Below the pieces are notes generated by a model. It saw nothing but the letters and a program-made list of their open reading frames with translations. It had not been told where the DNA came from and did not search any database. Of a DNA stretch of 64,000 bases, positions 51,187 to 60,914 are shown one piece after another. Positions within the stretch are counted from its first letter, which is position 1. The number at the start of each line of letters is the position of its first letter. This DNA is from Actinokineospora inagensis DSM 44258 (GTDB lineage: Bacteria > Actinomycetota > Actinomycetes > Mycobacteriales > Pseudonocardiaceae), in assembly GCF_000482865.1 (NCBI RefSeq), contig NZ_AXWW01000037.1, forward strand, positions 1 to 64,000. The letters are read 5' to 3'. Both the position numbers and the translations under genes were made by a program.

Positions 51187-53820
51187 TCAGCTTGCCTCTG
51201 CGTCGGGTTGGGCGCGGCGTTGCTGGAGGAACCGCATCAGGTTGAGCGTGTCGGGGCTGGGGCGTTGGTCGATGTCGGCGAGTGTGGTGCGTAGCAGGGC
51301 GAAGGTGCGGGCGACGGCGTCGTGTTGGCCGAGGGTGGCCTGGAGGCGGGCGATCTGGCAGTACAGGGCTTCGTTGACCGGGTCGAGTGTGCGGGCTTGT
51401 TCGAGGGTGGCCAGGGCGGTGTGGGGCTGGTCTGCGTGGTGGAGTGCGCGCCTGCTGAGGGCGTCGAGGACGTCGCGGCGGAGGCGTTCGCGGATGGGCT
51501 CGATCCAGTCGGTGCTGATGTCGTGGGCGAGGTCGCCGCGGTAGAGAGCGGCGAGGTCGGTGTCGGGCTCGGGGTGGGCCAGCGCGTGTCGGAGCTGGTG
51601 GTAGTCGATGTGGACGAGGGCGGGGTCGAGTCGGTAGCGGCCGTCGTCGGTGAGCACGAGCTGGCCGAGCTGGTCGTCGCTGGCTTCGACCAGGCGTTTA
51701 CGCAAGGTGGACACGGCGTTGTGTAGGGCGTTGAACGGGCGGGCGCGGGGAGCGTCGGGCCACAGGGCGTCGTTGAGGACGTCGCGGCGCACGCCGTCGG
51801 GGTGGATGGCGAGGTAGGCGAGGATTTCGCGGTGCTTGGGGCTGATCGCCGGGACGAGTTCGTCGCCAGCGGTATGCAGGCGTAGGTCGGTGTTGCCCAG
51901 CACGGCGAGCCGCCATTGGGCCACAACGGCGTCGCGCTGCTGGTGTTCGGGGAGAGCCACCAGCGGTGGCGGAGTGTCGTAAGAGATGGGTTCGGATGGC
52001 GGCCTTGTCTCGGTGGCGGGCTTCTCGGTGAGGTGGTCGGGTTCCTCGGTGTCGTCGAGTTCGTCGGCTGCTTCGGCGAGGAGCTGGAGGAGGGCGGCGG
52101 TGTCAGTGGAGTCAAGGTGGTAGAGCCGGGTGCCGGTGAGCGTGGTGGCGGGGCCTGCGCTGGTGGCGCCCACGGTGCCGTCGGAGTGGACGCGCAGGGT
52201 GATGCCGGGGCGCCAGTGGCCGATGAGGATGGCCGCGATCCCCACGGTGGAACCGAGGTCGATGATGTTCTGCGCGCGCCGCTCGGTGTGCGGTGCCGGG
52301 GTGGCGAGCAGGACCAGCGGCGGGAGGTCAGCGCGGTCGCCGGGGTGCTGGTGGGTGCGGGTCAGCAGTTCGGTCTCGGCTTCGTCGAGGACGTCGTCCA
52401 GGGTCGGCAGCACGCACAGCGAGGCAGGTGCCGCGGCGGGCGGGAGGCCGAGCAGGGCCAGGTCGGGCTCGGGGATCAGGACCCTCGTGGCGCGACCGCG
52501 GTGCTGGGCGAGCAGGTGCAGGAGCATCGCTCGTGCGGTCGCCGCCGCGCCCGGCCCGGTCAGGCCGATGCCGCGGGTTCGCGCGAGGTCGATGGTGAGG
52601 TCCAGGCTGCGGCCTGGCGGTGCCGTTCGGGCTGTCGGCACGAGCATCGCCGTTGACGGTGCGGACTCGTCGGGAACCGCGGGCAGCAGGCCGACCTGGG
52701 CCTCGGCGGCGTCCGGCCCTGGGGCCAGATCGTGGTGGGTGCGCATCGCGCGGACGACCGGGGCGATGGGGCGGGCGAGGTCCGAGCGGTCCCCGCTGCC
52801 GGGCCGGTACCGGCGTCGACGAGACATCCGGAGCGCCACCACCAGCGTGCTGATCGCGGCGATCAACCCCAGGCTGACGTAGGCGCCGGTGGTCAGGGTG
52901 CCGACAGGTTCAGTCGACTCCGAGGATTCGAGGTCCGCAGGCGCGCGCGGAGTTGTCGCGGGCGCGTTGGGGGTGGGGGTGGGTCGGGCGTGGGTGGACT
53001 CTGTGGTCACTGGCGCCGGAGGTGTGGACGGTGTGTGGGGTGTCGTCGGCGCGGGCACCGGTTGCTTGGGGACAAGGGGCGGCGGGTCCACTGGCGTTGC
53101 CTGGGGCTGGTTGGCCGGCTCGTGGGCGGGGATGAAGGCGGTGATGATCCAGCCGGGTCGGATCACGCCGGGGTTGGTGAGGGCGCGGCCGTCGGCTTGG
53201 CGGACGCCGCGGTTGGTGGTGAGCAGTTCGGGCCAGCGGTTGCCGTCGCCCAGGAGGCGGTCGGCGACGCGCCAGAGGCTGTCGTGCACACCGTGTTGCG
53301 GGAGGCGCACGGTGTCGGCGATGGCCACCATGCCCGGCGGCGGCGCGACCAGCGGGACCGGCGTGGCGGGCGCCGGCTGGATGGGGGTGGCCGCGGCGCT
53401 GATCGAGGTCGCGGGGGTCGCCAAGGCGGTGAGGGCGACGTGCGTGGGTGCTGCGGGCGTGCGGGTGGCGAACAGGGGCACCAGGAGGCTGCCGACCAGC
53501 ACGACCGCGGCGGCGCGCATCGGGCCCGCGGGTGGGAGGTCGGGCAACGACAGTCCGCGGAGCACGTCCCGGGCGGCGCGCAGGACGTCGAGGGTGAACA
53601 GGGCCCAGATCCACCAGGCGAGGCAGGCGAGGATGTCCAGGACGAGGCCGGTGCTCATCGGGGCCAACAGGGTCCCGGTGATGTCGTTCCAGGTCGGGAC
53701 CCGGGTGGGCAGGGGCCAGCCGATGTAGTGGGCCAGCGCCCAGGGCAGGCCACCGAGGACCAGTGCGAGCACCTCGGCGGCGGCGACGCTGCGAGCGAGA
53801 GCGGACATCCGGTTGGTCAT
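51187..53820 (-). CDS. LysM and BTAD-domain membrane protein, putative Tad-locus regulator
   Basis: An 877-residue protein. Three N-terminal hydrophobic segments (to about 125) are followed by a LysM-like domain (HGVHDSLWRVADRLLGDGNR near 180), a Pro/Thr-rich linker, another transmembrane helix (AYVSLGLIAAISTLVVAL) and a cytoplasmic part that ends in a winged-helix plus BTAD region (LAYLAIHPDGVRRDVLNDAL, ALHNAVSTLRKRLVEA). It could link wall sensing to Tad expression. ATG 53820 has GAGG 7 nt upstream. It is the last gene of the Tad operon. Confidence 0.75.
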   Translation of the reverse strand: MTNRMSALARSVAAAEVLALVLGGLPWALAHYIGWPLPTRVPTWNDITGTLLAPMSTGLVLDILACLAWWIWALFTLDVLRAARDVLRGLSLPDLPPAGPMRAAAVVLVGSLLVPLFATRTPAAPTHVALTALATPATSISAAATPIQPAPATPVPLVAPPPGMVAIADTVRLPQHGVHDSLWRVADRLLGDGNRWPELLTTNRGVRQADGRALTNPGVIRPGWIITAFIPAHEPANQPQATPVDPPPLVPKQPVPAPTTPHTPSTPPAPVTTESTHARPTPTPNAPATTPRAPADLESSESTEPVGTLTTGAYVSLGLIAAISTLVVALRMSRRRRYRPGSGDRSDLARPIAPVVRAMRTHHDLAPGPDAAEAQVGLLPAVPDESAPSTAMLVPTARTAPPGRSLDLTIDLARTRGIGLTGPGAAATARAMLLHLLAQHRGRATRVLIPEPDLALLGLPPAAAPASLCVLPTLDDVLDEAETELLTRTHQHPGDRADLPPLVLLATPAPHTERRAQNIIDLGSTVGIAAILIGHWRPGITLRVHSDGTVGATSAGPATTLTGTRLYHLDSTDTAALLQLLAEAADELDDTEEPDHLTEKPATETRPPSEPISYDTPPPLVALPEHQQRDAVVAQWRLAVLGNTDLRLHTAGDELVPAISPKHREILAYLAIHPDGVRRDVLNDALWPDAPRARPFNALHNAVSTLRKRLVEASDDQLGQLVLTDDGRYRLDPALVHIDYHQLRHALAHPEPDTDLAALYRGDLAHDISTDWIEPIRERLRRDVLDALSRRALHHADQPHTALATLEQARTLDPVNEALYCQIARLQATLGQHDAVARTFALLRTTLADIDQRPSPDTLNLMRFLQQRRAQPDAEAS

Positions 53821-53834
53821 GGGTGCCTCGTGGT

Positions 53835-54293
53835 TCACGGGTCGGCGCGGGTGACGCCGCGTTCGGCCTCGGCGGTGCCGGTCGCGGTCGCGGTGACCGA
53901 TCCGACGCCGAGGAGACCGAGCAGTTGGGTGGGGCGGGTGATCGTGACGGTCACGGTGACCCGGTTCCCGGCGACGGTCACCGTGCCGCTGTGGCCTGCG
54001 GTGGCGAGGAAGGTGCGGGCGGCTTGATCGGCCCTGCCCGGGTCCAGGCGCAGGACGCCGCCGCGGTAGGCACCGAGGTCGACCTGTTGGGCTCCGGCGC
54101 GGGCGGCTTCCTGGGCTTGGCCGAGGGCGTCGACCTTGGCGGTGAGGGCGATGCCGCCGTCGAGGACTAGTCCGGCGACGAACAGGCAGGCATTGACCAT
54201 GACCACGGCGAACGCGGTGACGCGCCCGCGGTCGTCGTGGCGCAACCGGCGGGCGTTGGCGGCCAGCCTGCGGAGGGTGGCGGGTGGGGGCAT
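53835..54293 (-). CDS. TadG-like pseudopilin/pilus assembly protein
   Basis: A 152-residue protein with an N-terminal basic stretch, DDRGRVTAFAVVMVNACLFV and one transmembrane helix, then a secreted domain (VDALGQAQEAARAGAQQVDL). This matches small TadG/TadE-like proteins. ATG 54293 lies 2 nt after the preceding stop. Longer frames upstream are shadows. Confidence 0.65.
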   Translation of the reverse strand: MPPPATLRRLAANARRLRHDDRGRVTAFAVVMVNACLFVAGLVLDGGIALTAKVDALGQAQEAARAGAQQVDLGAYRGGVLRLDPGRADQAARTFLATAGHSGTVTVAGNRVTVTVTITRPTQLLGLLGVGSVTATATGTAEAERGVTRADP

Positions 54294-54295
54294 GG

Positions 54296-54736
54296 TCAGG
54301 TTCCGCGGTAGGTGTCGATGGTGGAGGTGTAGGTGGCGGTGACCGTGCGGTTGCCGGGCACGCCGAGGAGTCCGAGGTCGGACAGGCCGACGGTGCACGA
54401 GACGGTGACGGTGACCGCGGCGCCGGGGCGCAGGCCCTGGGTGTCGGTGGCGACCGTGAGGTTCTGGCAGGTCACCCCGGCTTGGGCGAGCGCGGTCGCG
54501 GCGGTGGTGCGGGCGTTCTGGTCGGCTTGGCCTGGTGTGCGGGAGATGGAGGCGGAGCGTGCGGCCTGGTGCGCGGCGTCGGTCACCCGCATCTCGGAGG
54601 CGGCCAGCCGTCCGCAGAACACGACGAACAGCACCAGCATCACGGCCACCGGGGTGAACAAGGTCAGTTCCGCTGCGGCCGATCCGCGCTCGTCGAGCCG
54701 CAACCGCTGCCACCGTGATCTCAGCAGGACGTGCAT
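54296..54736 (-). CDS. TadE-like pseudopilin
   Basis: A 146-residue protein with the prepilin-type motif DERGSAAAELTLFTPVAVML (Gly followed by Glu at +5), one transmembrane helix and a secreted beta-rich domain with two Cys. TadE-like pseudopilins are cut by the prepilin peptidase and help Flp pilus assembly. Its start overlaps the previous stop by one base. Confidence 0.75.
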   Translation of the reverse strand: MHVLLRSRWQRLRLDERGSAAAELTLFTPVAVMLVLFVVFCGRLAASEMRVTDAAHQAARSASISRTPGQADQNARTTAATALAQAGVTCQNLTVATDTQGLRPGAAVTVTVSCTVGLSDLGLLGVPGNRTVTATYTSTIDTYRGT

Positions 54737-55170
54737 CAGCCGCCTCCTCGGAAGACCTCGACCGGGCCGTGGGCCTCGGCGTGCACGGTCAGGGCCAGGA
54801 AGGGCACCACCTGCACGGCTGTACCGGTGATCGCGACCGACACGTCTGCGGCGGTCCGCGTGGACGTGATCGTGGTTCCGCCGAGGACACCGCCGCCGAG
54901 AAGATCAAGCGCGCGCCGCGTCTCGGTAGAACCGGACTCGGCCGTGCCGCCCGACACGCGAGCCGCCGAGAGCCCCTGCGCCGCAGCGCTTTGCGCGACG
55001 TGGCAGGCGTGCAAGTACAGGCCGAACTGGATCACCGTGAGCAGCAACAGGATCAGCACCGGCGTCGCCATCACGAGTTCTACCGAGACCGCGCCGCGGT
55101 CATCCCGAGCGAGTCGCCGCAGACGTGCCCGCAGAGTGTGGGTTGGGGTTGTGGTCATGGGCGGGGTCAC
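54736..55170 (-). CDS. TadE-like pseudopilin
   Basis: A 144-residue protein: DDRGAVSVELVMATPVLILL carries the Gly-x4-Glu cleavage motif and a transmembrane helix, followed by a short secreted domain. GTG 55170 overlaps the pilin stop; ATG 55158 is the alternative. Two TadE paralogues and one TadG-like gene in a row is the usual actinomycete layout. Confidence 0.75.
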   Translation of the reverse strand: MTPPMTTTPTHTLRARLRRLARDDRGAVSVELVMATPVLILLLLTVIQFGLYLHACHVAQSAAAQGLSAARVSGGTAESGSTETRRALDLLGGGVLGGTTITSTRTAADVSVAITGTAVQVVPFLALTVHAEAHGPVEVFRGGG

Positions 55171-55352
55171 ATCGTGATGCCGTTCGCCTTCTCGGTCACT
55201 TTCGTGGCGATGATGGCGAGCACGGCGAGGGCCAGGACCACGAGCAGAGCGGTGACGAGGACGGTTTCGGTGCTGTAGCCGTTCTCGTCCTCGCGTAGGC
55301 GCTGCCAGTTGGCGCGGATTCGGGCGATGAGGACGATCAGGTTGGAGTTCAT
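55167..55352 (-). CDS. Small Flp-type pilin candidate
   Basis: A 61-residue protein: a charged N-terminal segment (to DENGY), then a single hydrophobic helix (TVLVTALLVVLALAVLAIIA). A Gly followed by Glu at +4 (GYSTE) replaces the usual +5 spacing, so cleavage by the prepilin peptidase is likely but not certain. Position between TadC and TadE genes supports its role as the main pilin. Confidence 0.65.
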   Translation of the reverse strand: MNSNLIVLIARIRANWQRLREDENGYSTETVLVTALLVVLALAVLAIIATKVTEKANGITM

Positions 55353-55371
55353 GGGTTCTCTCTTGGTGGGT

Positions 55372-56265
55372 TCAGAGTCCGATGAGGACGCGGGACATGG
55401 CGGGGAATCCGAGGAAGATCAGGAATCCGAGGAACAGGATCAGGACGGGCAGGCTCATGCGTTCGGTCGCGGACTGGGCCTCCCCTTCGGCGTGGGTGAG
55501 TTCCCGAGTGCGCATCCCGCTGGCCTTGGCGGCCAGGGACGCGCGGACCCGAGCGCCTTCGGTACCCGCCAGCGACAGCGAAGCGGCCAGTTCGGACAGC
55601 TCGGAGACGTCGAGTTCCGTGCCGAGCTGCCCGAGACGGGCCCACGGTGTGGTGCGGGTCGCAGCGGCGGTGGTCAACGCGCGCCGGATCTGCGCGAACG
55701 CCCATCCGTTGCCGACCTTGACCGCGTCGGTGAGCGCGCCGTCGACACCCGCGCCACCGGCGAGCAGGACGCGCAGCAGGTTGAGGTAGGCGCCCAGCGA
55801 GTGCCGGAACGCGTCGCGGCGACGGGCGGCCTCCTGCCGGACGGTGAGGTCGGGGACGAGGAGTCCGACGATGCCGAGGATGAGTCCGGCCAGGGCGGGC
55901 ATCTGCCACGGCATCGGGATGTCGGCGACCAGCAGTAGCGCTTGGGCGAGGGTGGGAAGGACCAGGCCGGCGATGCCGTAGACGGCCATCTCGGCGAGGT
56001 GGTGCTGCGGGGACTTGCCGATCACCGCGAGATCCCGCCGCAGCCGCGGTGTCGGCAGGCCGAGCGAGGCCAACGGGCGGACGAACGGCTTGCCGATGCG
56101 CAGGCTCCAGCCCGCGGAGTCCGCGGTCAGCAGCGGTACCGGGGCGGGTCCGGCGGTGATCGCGGTCAGCGTCGCGTGCAGTCCGGGCCGCGGTGGCGCG
56201 ATCCAGGCGACAAGAGCCCACAGCCCTGTGCCGAGTCCGGCGCCGAGGAGGAGTCCGGTGATCAT
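55372..56265 (-). CDS. TadC-like type II secretion F-domain protein
   Basis: A 297-residue inner-membrane platform protein with transmembrane helices near the N-terminus, residues 110-160 and the C-terminus (LPVLILFLGFLIFLGFP), and the T2SSF core (AYLNLLRVLLAGGAGVDGAL, ELSELAASLSLAGTEGARVR). It overlaps TadB by 4 nt. TadB and TadC together anchor pilus assembly. Confidence 0.85.
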   Translation of the reverse strand: MITGLLLGAGLGTGLWALVAWIAPPRPGLHATLTAITAGPAPVPLLTADSAGWSLRIGKPFVRPLASLGLPTPRLRRDLAVIGKSPQHHLAEMAVYGIAGLVLPTLAQALLLVADIPMPWQMPALAGLILGIVGLLVPDLTVRQEAARRRDAFRHSLGAYLNLLRVLLAGGAGVDGALTDAVKVGNGWAFAQIRRALTTAAATRTTPWARLGQLGTELDVSELSELAASLSLAGTEGARVRASLAAKASGMRTRELTHAEGEAQSATERMSLPVLILFLGFLIFLGFPAMSRVLIGL

Positions 56266-57149
56266 GGTTGGGCCTCCGTCGCACCGGTCGGGAGTTGGGT
56301 GAGACCAGTGAGGACCCGCGCGGCGGGGCGGAGCCGGGCGATGCGCCCGAGCCAGACGAACGACACGGCGAACAGGGCACCGACGAGCAGCAGCATGAGC
56401 TGGCCGAACGCGGTGTCGTAGGGCTCCAGGTAGGAGCGGTTGAACACCACCAGGCCACCGGCGAAGGCGAGGGTGGTGATCAGGATGACCCGCACGCTGG
56501 TCCTGGTGCGCGCACGCCCGGCTTCCACGCGCATCCGCATCGCGGCCTGCTCCCGAGCCTCGGCGGCGAGTTCGCCGAGGAGTTCGGCGAGCTGGCGGGC
56601 CTGGTGGTCGGCGGCGAGCACGAGCGCGGCGAGCACCAGGTCCGCGGTCGGGTCGGCCAGGTCATCGGCCAGCAGCCGCAGGGAGGGGCCGAGCCGGTCA
56701 CCGCGGTCCAGCCGCTTCGCCAGGTCCTCGATCTCGGCGCGGATGGCTTCCGGGGCGGTGGCGGCGGTGGCGAGGATGGCTTGCTCCAGCCCGGCCGCGG
56801 CGGCGATGACATCGCGCAGCATCTCCGTCCACGACGCGATCCCCTCGATCCGCGCCAAGGCCCGGTCGTGCCCGCGGGTGCCGCCGAGCACCTGCGGCAA
56901 CCCGGCCACAGCCAGCGCGGTCAACACCCCGCCGACCAGCCACCCGGTGACCATTCCCGCGACCAGCCCGGCCAGCACCGCGGCGGCGAGCAGGCGAGCG
57001 TGGCCGTGCCGGCGCAGGCTCGCGATCCAGAGCTGGGCCTTGGAAGGGGTGTCCGCAGTTGTGACGCCGCGGGCCCCGGCGATGATCAGCAACACACCCG
57101 CGGCGGTGCCGACGCCGAGCAGCGCGAGTAGTGCGGTGGTGGCGGTCAT
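56262..57149 (-). CDS. TadB-like type II secretion F-domain protein
   Basis: A 295-residue membrane protein with N-terminal helices (LLALLGVGTAAGVLLIIAGA), the T2SSF core (SWTEMLRDVIAAAAGLEQAI, VLAADHQARQLAELLGELA) and C-terminal helices (VRVILITTLAFAGGLVVF). ATG 57149 overlaps the CpaF stop; the frame is open 4 codons further. Confidence 0.85.
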   Translation of the reverse strand: MTATTALLALLGVGTAAGVLLIIAGARGVTTADTPSKAQLWIASLRRHGHARLLAAAVLAGLVAGMVTGWLVGGVLTALAVAGLPQVLGGTRGHDRALARIEGIASWTEMLRDVIAAAAGLEQAILATAATAPEAIRAEIEDLAKRLDRGDRLGPSLRLLADDLADPTADLVLAALVLAADHQARQLAELLGELAAEAREQAAMRMRVEAGRARTRTSVRVILITTLAFAGGLVVFNRSYLEPYDTAFGQLMLLLVGALFAVSFVWLGRIARLRPAARVLTGLTQLPTGATEAQP

Positions 57150-58516
57150 GGCTGCCACCACCCGTCCGGGTTGTCGAGCAGATCCGGCTCGAACCCGGCG
57201 TCCACCAACAGCTCCATGGTCTCGGTGCGGATCGGGGCACCGGGGACCGCGCGGCGGTCGCTGCCGGGCCGCCAGATCTCGTTCGAGACGACCTGGGAGC
57301 CCTCGGCGTCGACGACTTCGCGGATGGAGGACACGACCCGGCGGTGGGGTTCGCCGCGGGGCTTGTCCAGGAACACCACCAGGTGCAGGGCGGAGGCGAT
57401 GAGGATGTTGGTCTGGTGGATGTCCAGCCGCTCCGGGGACTGCACGGCGTAGGCGGCGAGCTTGGTGAACACGCCCTTGCTGCTACTGGCGTGGATGGTG
57501 CCCATCGAGCCGTCGTTGCCCTGGCTCATGGCGTTGGTCAGCGGGATGACCTCGCGTCCGCGGACCTCGCCGACGATCACCCGGTCCGGCGACATCCGCA
57601 GCGCCTGCCACACCAGATCGGCCAGGCTCACCGCGCCCTGGCCCTCGATGTTCGCCTCGCGCGCCTGCAACGCGACCACGTCGGGGTGGGCGTGTTCGTC
57701 GTCGCCGAACCCGAGTTCGGCGACATCCTCGATCGTGATCAACCGCTCCTCGGGCGGGATCGCCGACGCCAAGCCGCGCAGCATCGTCGTCTTCCCGATC
57801 GCCGTGCCGCCGGCGACCAGGATGTTGCGCCGCGCCCGGACCGCGGCGGCGAAGAACGACTCCAGCGCCACGTCCAGGGTGCCCATCTCGCGCAGCTCGG
57901 CCAGAGTGACCGTGCTGTAGCGGTGCCGCCGGATCGACACCGACGGCCGCTCGGTCACCGACATCACGGCGGAGACACGGGCACCGTCGGGGAGCCGGAA
58001 GTTCACGATCGGCGAGCCACGGTCGAACCGGCGCTCCTCCATCCCCGAGCGGGCGGCAAGGTCCCGGATCAGGTCGATCAGATCGCTGTCGGTCGGAACC
58101 ACCGGTGCCAGTCGGGCGCGGCGGCCGTCGGCGTAGCGGACGAACACCCGGTCCCCGTTGACGTTGATGTTCTCGATCGACTCGTCATCCAACAGCGGCT
58201 GAAGACCACCCATCCCCACCAGGTCATCCACCACCGCGGCGGTGACCCGGGCCTCGACCTCGGGAGACAGCAGCGTGCCGCCGCGCTCCAGCTCGCCGTT
58301 GGCATAGGCGTCCGCGGCCTCCTGCACCAGCACAGCGGCGAGCGCGCGGCGCTCAGGCGGGGTCATGGGCGTTCGCCCGGCTGCGTCGTCTGCGCTGACC
58401 CGGTCACCGAGCTGCGCCGCCACGGCCAGGCGCAGCGACTCCCGCATCCGGCCGATGGCCTCGACCTCGCTGCCCGGCTCGATGCCTGCTCGCGTGAAGG
58501 TGGTGGTTTCGGTCAT
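57146..58516 (-). CDS. CpaF/TadA-type pilus assembly ATPase
   Basis: A 456-residue secretion ATPase. It has Walker A GGTAIGKTT near 234 (Ala-Ile where most family members have Gly-Ser), the Asp/His boxes (LITIEDVAELGFGDDEHAHP) and Walker B-like RMSPDRVIVGEVRGREVIPL. It powers Tad pilus assembly. Coupled to the CpaE-like gene upstream and TadB downstream (ATGA overlaps). Confidence 0.9.
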   Translation of the reverse strand: MTETTTFTRAGIEPGSEVEAIGRMRESLRLAVAAQLGDRVSADDAAGRTPMTPPERRALAAVLVQEAADAYANGELERGGTLLSPEVEARVTAAVVDDLVGMGGLQPLLDDESIENINVNGDRVFVRYADGRRARLAPVVPTDSDLIDLIRDLAARSGMEERRFDRGSPIVNFRLPDGARVSAVMSVTERPSVSIRRHRYSTVTLAELREMGTLDVALESFFAAAVRARRNILVAGGTAIGKTTMLRGLASAIPPEERLITIEDVAELGFGDDEHAHPDVVALQAREANIEGQGAVSLADLVWQALRMSPDRVIVGEVRGREVIPLTNAMSQGNDGSMGTIHASSSKGVFTKLAAYAVQSPERLDIHQTNILIASALHLVVFLDKPRGEPHRRVVSSIREVVDAEGSQVVSNEIWRPGSDRRAVPGAPIRTETMELLVDAGFEPDLLDNPDGWWQP

Positions 58517-59292
58517 GGGCGGGTTCCGTTCAGGTGGACATCGGGAGCGGGGAGATCAGCGGGCAGGTCGTCCTGCGAGGCGGGGGCTTGGGCGCGCAGG
58601 AGGTCCGCCAAGGACGCGGCGGCCTTGCCCAGCGCGGACCGCGACGGAGAGCGGCGCCCCGGCTGCCCGCCCAGCACCGCGGCACCGCGAGGGTCATGAG
58701 GCAGCCGGGCGAGCACGTCGACCCCCAGCTCGCGCTCCACTTCCCTGGTTGGATAGCCCTCGCCGACCAGCACCAGAGCGGGGTGCGGTGTCCACTTCGC
58801 CACGGTGTCGAGCTTCTGCGCGACGTGCGCCAGCTCGTCGTCGCGCGCCCGCGCCAGCAGGACGGTCACCTCGGCGGTGCGCAGCAGCGGCAGTGCCGGG
58901 GACTGGGCGTCGATCCGCCCGACATCGCAGATCACCACCTGCCCCGCCACCTCCGCCGAGGCACGCACCACTGACGACGACCCACCCGCCAACACCGCCA
59001 ACGCCGACCGGGCCTGCTCCGCGCCGACCGGCCCCGCCACCACCCGCAACCCACCCGGCAACACCTGGACGTGCTGGGCCAACAGACCGGGATCGCTGTC
59101 GCGCCGCGCCGCCGCGGCCAGCGACTTGAGCCCCGGGTTCTCCTCCAGCCGCCACCGCGCCAGCAGATCCCCGCCCCCCGGATCGGCCTCGACCACGACC
59201 GGCTCCTCCGGGCCGGTCCACCGCGCGCCCAACGCCACCGACAGGGTCGTCGCCCCCGGGGAACCCTTGACCGAACAGACCACGACCAACAT
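58513..59292 (-). CDS. CpaE/TadZ-like ParA-type ATPase
   Basis: A 259-residue protein with a deviant Walker A (VCSVKGSPGATTLSVALGAR), a Walker-like VVVEADPGGGDL and the C-terminal ParA-type core; it lacks the receiver domain of full CpaE. Such proteins place the Tad machine in the cell. ATG 59292 shares one base with the previous stop. Confidence 0.75.
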   Translation of the reverse strand: MLVVVCSVKGSPGATTLSVALGARWTGPEEPVVVEADPGGGDLLARWRLEENPGLKSLAAAARRDSDPGLLAQHVQVLPGGLRVVAGPVGAEQARSALAVLAGGSSSVVRASAEVAGQVVICDVGRIDAQSPALPLLRTAEVTVLLARARDDELAHVAQKLDTVAKWTPHPALVLVGEGYPTREVERELGVDVLARLPHDPRGAAVLGGQPGRRSPSRSALGKAAASLADLLRAQAPASQDDLPADLPAPDVHLNGTRP

Positions 59293-59996
59293 CACCGACC
59301 ACCCCCGACCGCGACCACCGACACCTGCGCCGCGGACGCACCCGCCAACTCACGGGCACCGGCCTCCGGCAGCTCCAGCGACATCACCGTGGTCTGCTCG
59401 CTCTGCCGCGCCTGGACATCGGTCACCACCGCACGAACCGTGCGCGGCGCCGCTACCGACGCCGTCGAAGTCCCGGTGGAGGCTGGTGGGCTGATGAGCA
59501 CCAGGACGTGCGTGCCAGGTGTCAGCGACGGCGGGAACTGACCGTCCTTCAACCCCACCGCGGTGATCGCCGACCCCGCGGCAGGAACCTCTGCGACGCC
59601 GAGAAGCCCTCTGCTGAGCAGCGTCCCCGCGGGCGCCGGGTAGGCCATCGTCGTCCCCACCACCGTGGTCGACTCCGACGCGGTCACTACGTCCAGTCCA
59701 CTGTCGACGGAGATGCTGACCTGCCGCAGATCCTGCCCCGCAAGCACCTGGCCGACCGTCACCGCCCGCGCCAACGCCAACACCGTGACCCGGTTGCCCG
59801 CCTGCGTGGCCACATAGACCCCCGCACCCGCGCACGCCACCACCAACAGAACCCCGAGCAACAGATACGGCGCACGCCGCCGCACAGCCCCATTGACCCG
59901 CGAACCCGTCGCCGCGCGTCCCGCCCGCCCGGTGCTCGACCAGCCACGCGGACCGGATCTCTCGTCCGCGGCCGACCGCGATGTCACAGTTGCCAC
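59292..59996 (-). CDS. SAF-domain (CpaB/RcpC-like) pilus assembly protein
   Basis: A 234-residue protein with one N-terminal transmembrane helix (YLLLGVLLVVACAGAGVYVA) and a secreted SAF domain (ALARAVTVGQVLAGQDLRQV, PAPAGTLLSRGLLGVAEVPA). GTG 59996 has AAGGAGGG 7 nt upstream, better than GTG 60017. RcpC/CpaB proteins work in the outer parts of the Tad system. Confidence 0.75.
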   Translation of the reverse strand: MATVTSRSAADERSGPRGWSSTGRAGRAATGSRVNGAVRRRAPYLLLGVLLVVACAGAGVYVATQAGNRVTVLALARAVTVGQVLAGQDLRQVSISVDSGLDVVTASESTTVVGTTMAYPAPAGTLLSRGLLGVAEVPAAGSAITAVGLKDGQFPPSLTPGTHVLVLISPPASTGTSTASVAAPRTVRAVVTDVQARQSEQTTVMSLELPEAGARELAGASAAQVSVVAVGGGR

Positions 59997-60095
59997 CCGA
60001 TGCCCTCCTTCAGGCACAGCTCCGCCCCGGCACGCATTCGGAGAAACAGCGCACCCAGCAAGAAGAATGAGATTGAAACGTCTACACAGGATTGA

Positions 60096-60914
60096 TCAGC
60101 GCGAGCCGAGAGCCTGGATCTCCACCACACGGAACGCCGTCGTGGTCGACGTGGTCAACTCGGGAAACGTCCCACCCGCTCCGGCACCCGCCCACGACAC
60201 CGACCAATGAATCGTCGCGGTCACCGGATATCGCTCATTCGCCCGCCGAAAGGTATGCCCACACGTCGGCGACGCCGCCCGCGGATCACCACCGAGCAGC
60301 GGGTCACCGGGCCCGTTGCACGTGACCGTCGCCCCGTCACCCATCGACCAGGTCACCGCCGTCGGCCGCGCAGTCGCGGTCACCGACACCCCCGGCACCG
60401 ACGCGGTCACCGACACCGGCACCCAAGCGCCACGGTCCACCCACAACCACGTCGGCAGGTTCACAAGCTGGTTCTGCGCCGGACTCGCCAAGATCGACGG
60501 CCGCGGCAACGACAACCGATTCCGCGCCGTCTCCGCCAACACCTGTGGCGACACCGGCGCGGGAGCGGCATCCGCCACCCAGAACGGACCGTCCTGGAAG
60601 TCCGGTAAGCAAGTCAGCAGGTACCAACCACCGCCCGTGGTCGGCTGCCCCGGCTCCGAGTAGTCGTCGACCTTGTCCCACCGACACGCCGAATTGTCCG
60701 GACCGACCGCAGAATCACCACTCCCACCGCTCCCGGGGAGGTGAACGCTACCTTCGTTATGTCCCCCACCATTCCCTGCGCCCACATCGCACCCGGCCTC
60801 TGGTAGGTCGCCGCATTCCGCGCCACCCCAGCCACCATCCGCCATAGCCGCCGGAGCAGTGATTGTCAGCACCGCCGCAGCTAGTCCGGCTGCGATGCCC
60901 ACCAGCCTCAACAT
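60096..60914 (-). CDS. Secreted protein of unknown function in the Tad operon
   Basis: A 272-residue protein with a signal peptide (GIAAGLAAAVLTITAPAAMA), a Gly/Asp-rich segment and a C-terminal beta domain resembling a PKD fold (VSVTATARPTAVTWSMGDGA, CGHTFRRANERYPVTATI). It is conserved beside Tad genes in actinomycetes without a known job; a surface or adhesin role is a guess. ATG 60914 overlaps the lipoprotein stop by 7 nt. Confidence 0.6.
   Translation of the reverse strand: MLRLVGIAAGLAAAVLTITAPAAMADGGWGGAECGDLPEAGCDVGAGNGGGHNEGSVHLPGSGGSGDSAVGPDNSACRWDKVDDYSEPGQPTTGGGWYLLTCLPDFQDGPFWVADAAPAPVSPQVLAETARNRLSLPRPSILASPAQNQLVNLPTWLWVDRGAWVPVSVTASVPGVSVTATARPTAVTWSMGDGATVTCNGPGDPLLGGDPRAASPTCGHTFRRANERYPVTATIHWSVSWAGAGAGGTFPELTTSTTTAFRVVEIQALGSR

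Noticed and set aside
51237-52115. Ser/Thr/Pro-rich leftward frame inside the LysM/BTAD gene
   Set aside because: Shadow frame with no domain; the BTAD region is clear in the main frame.
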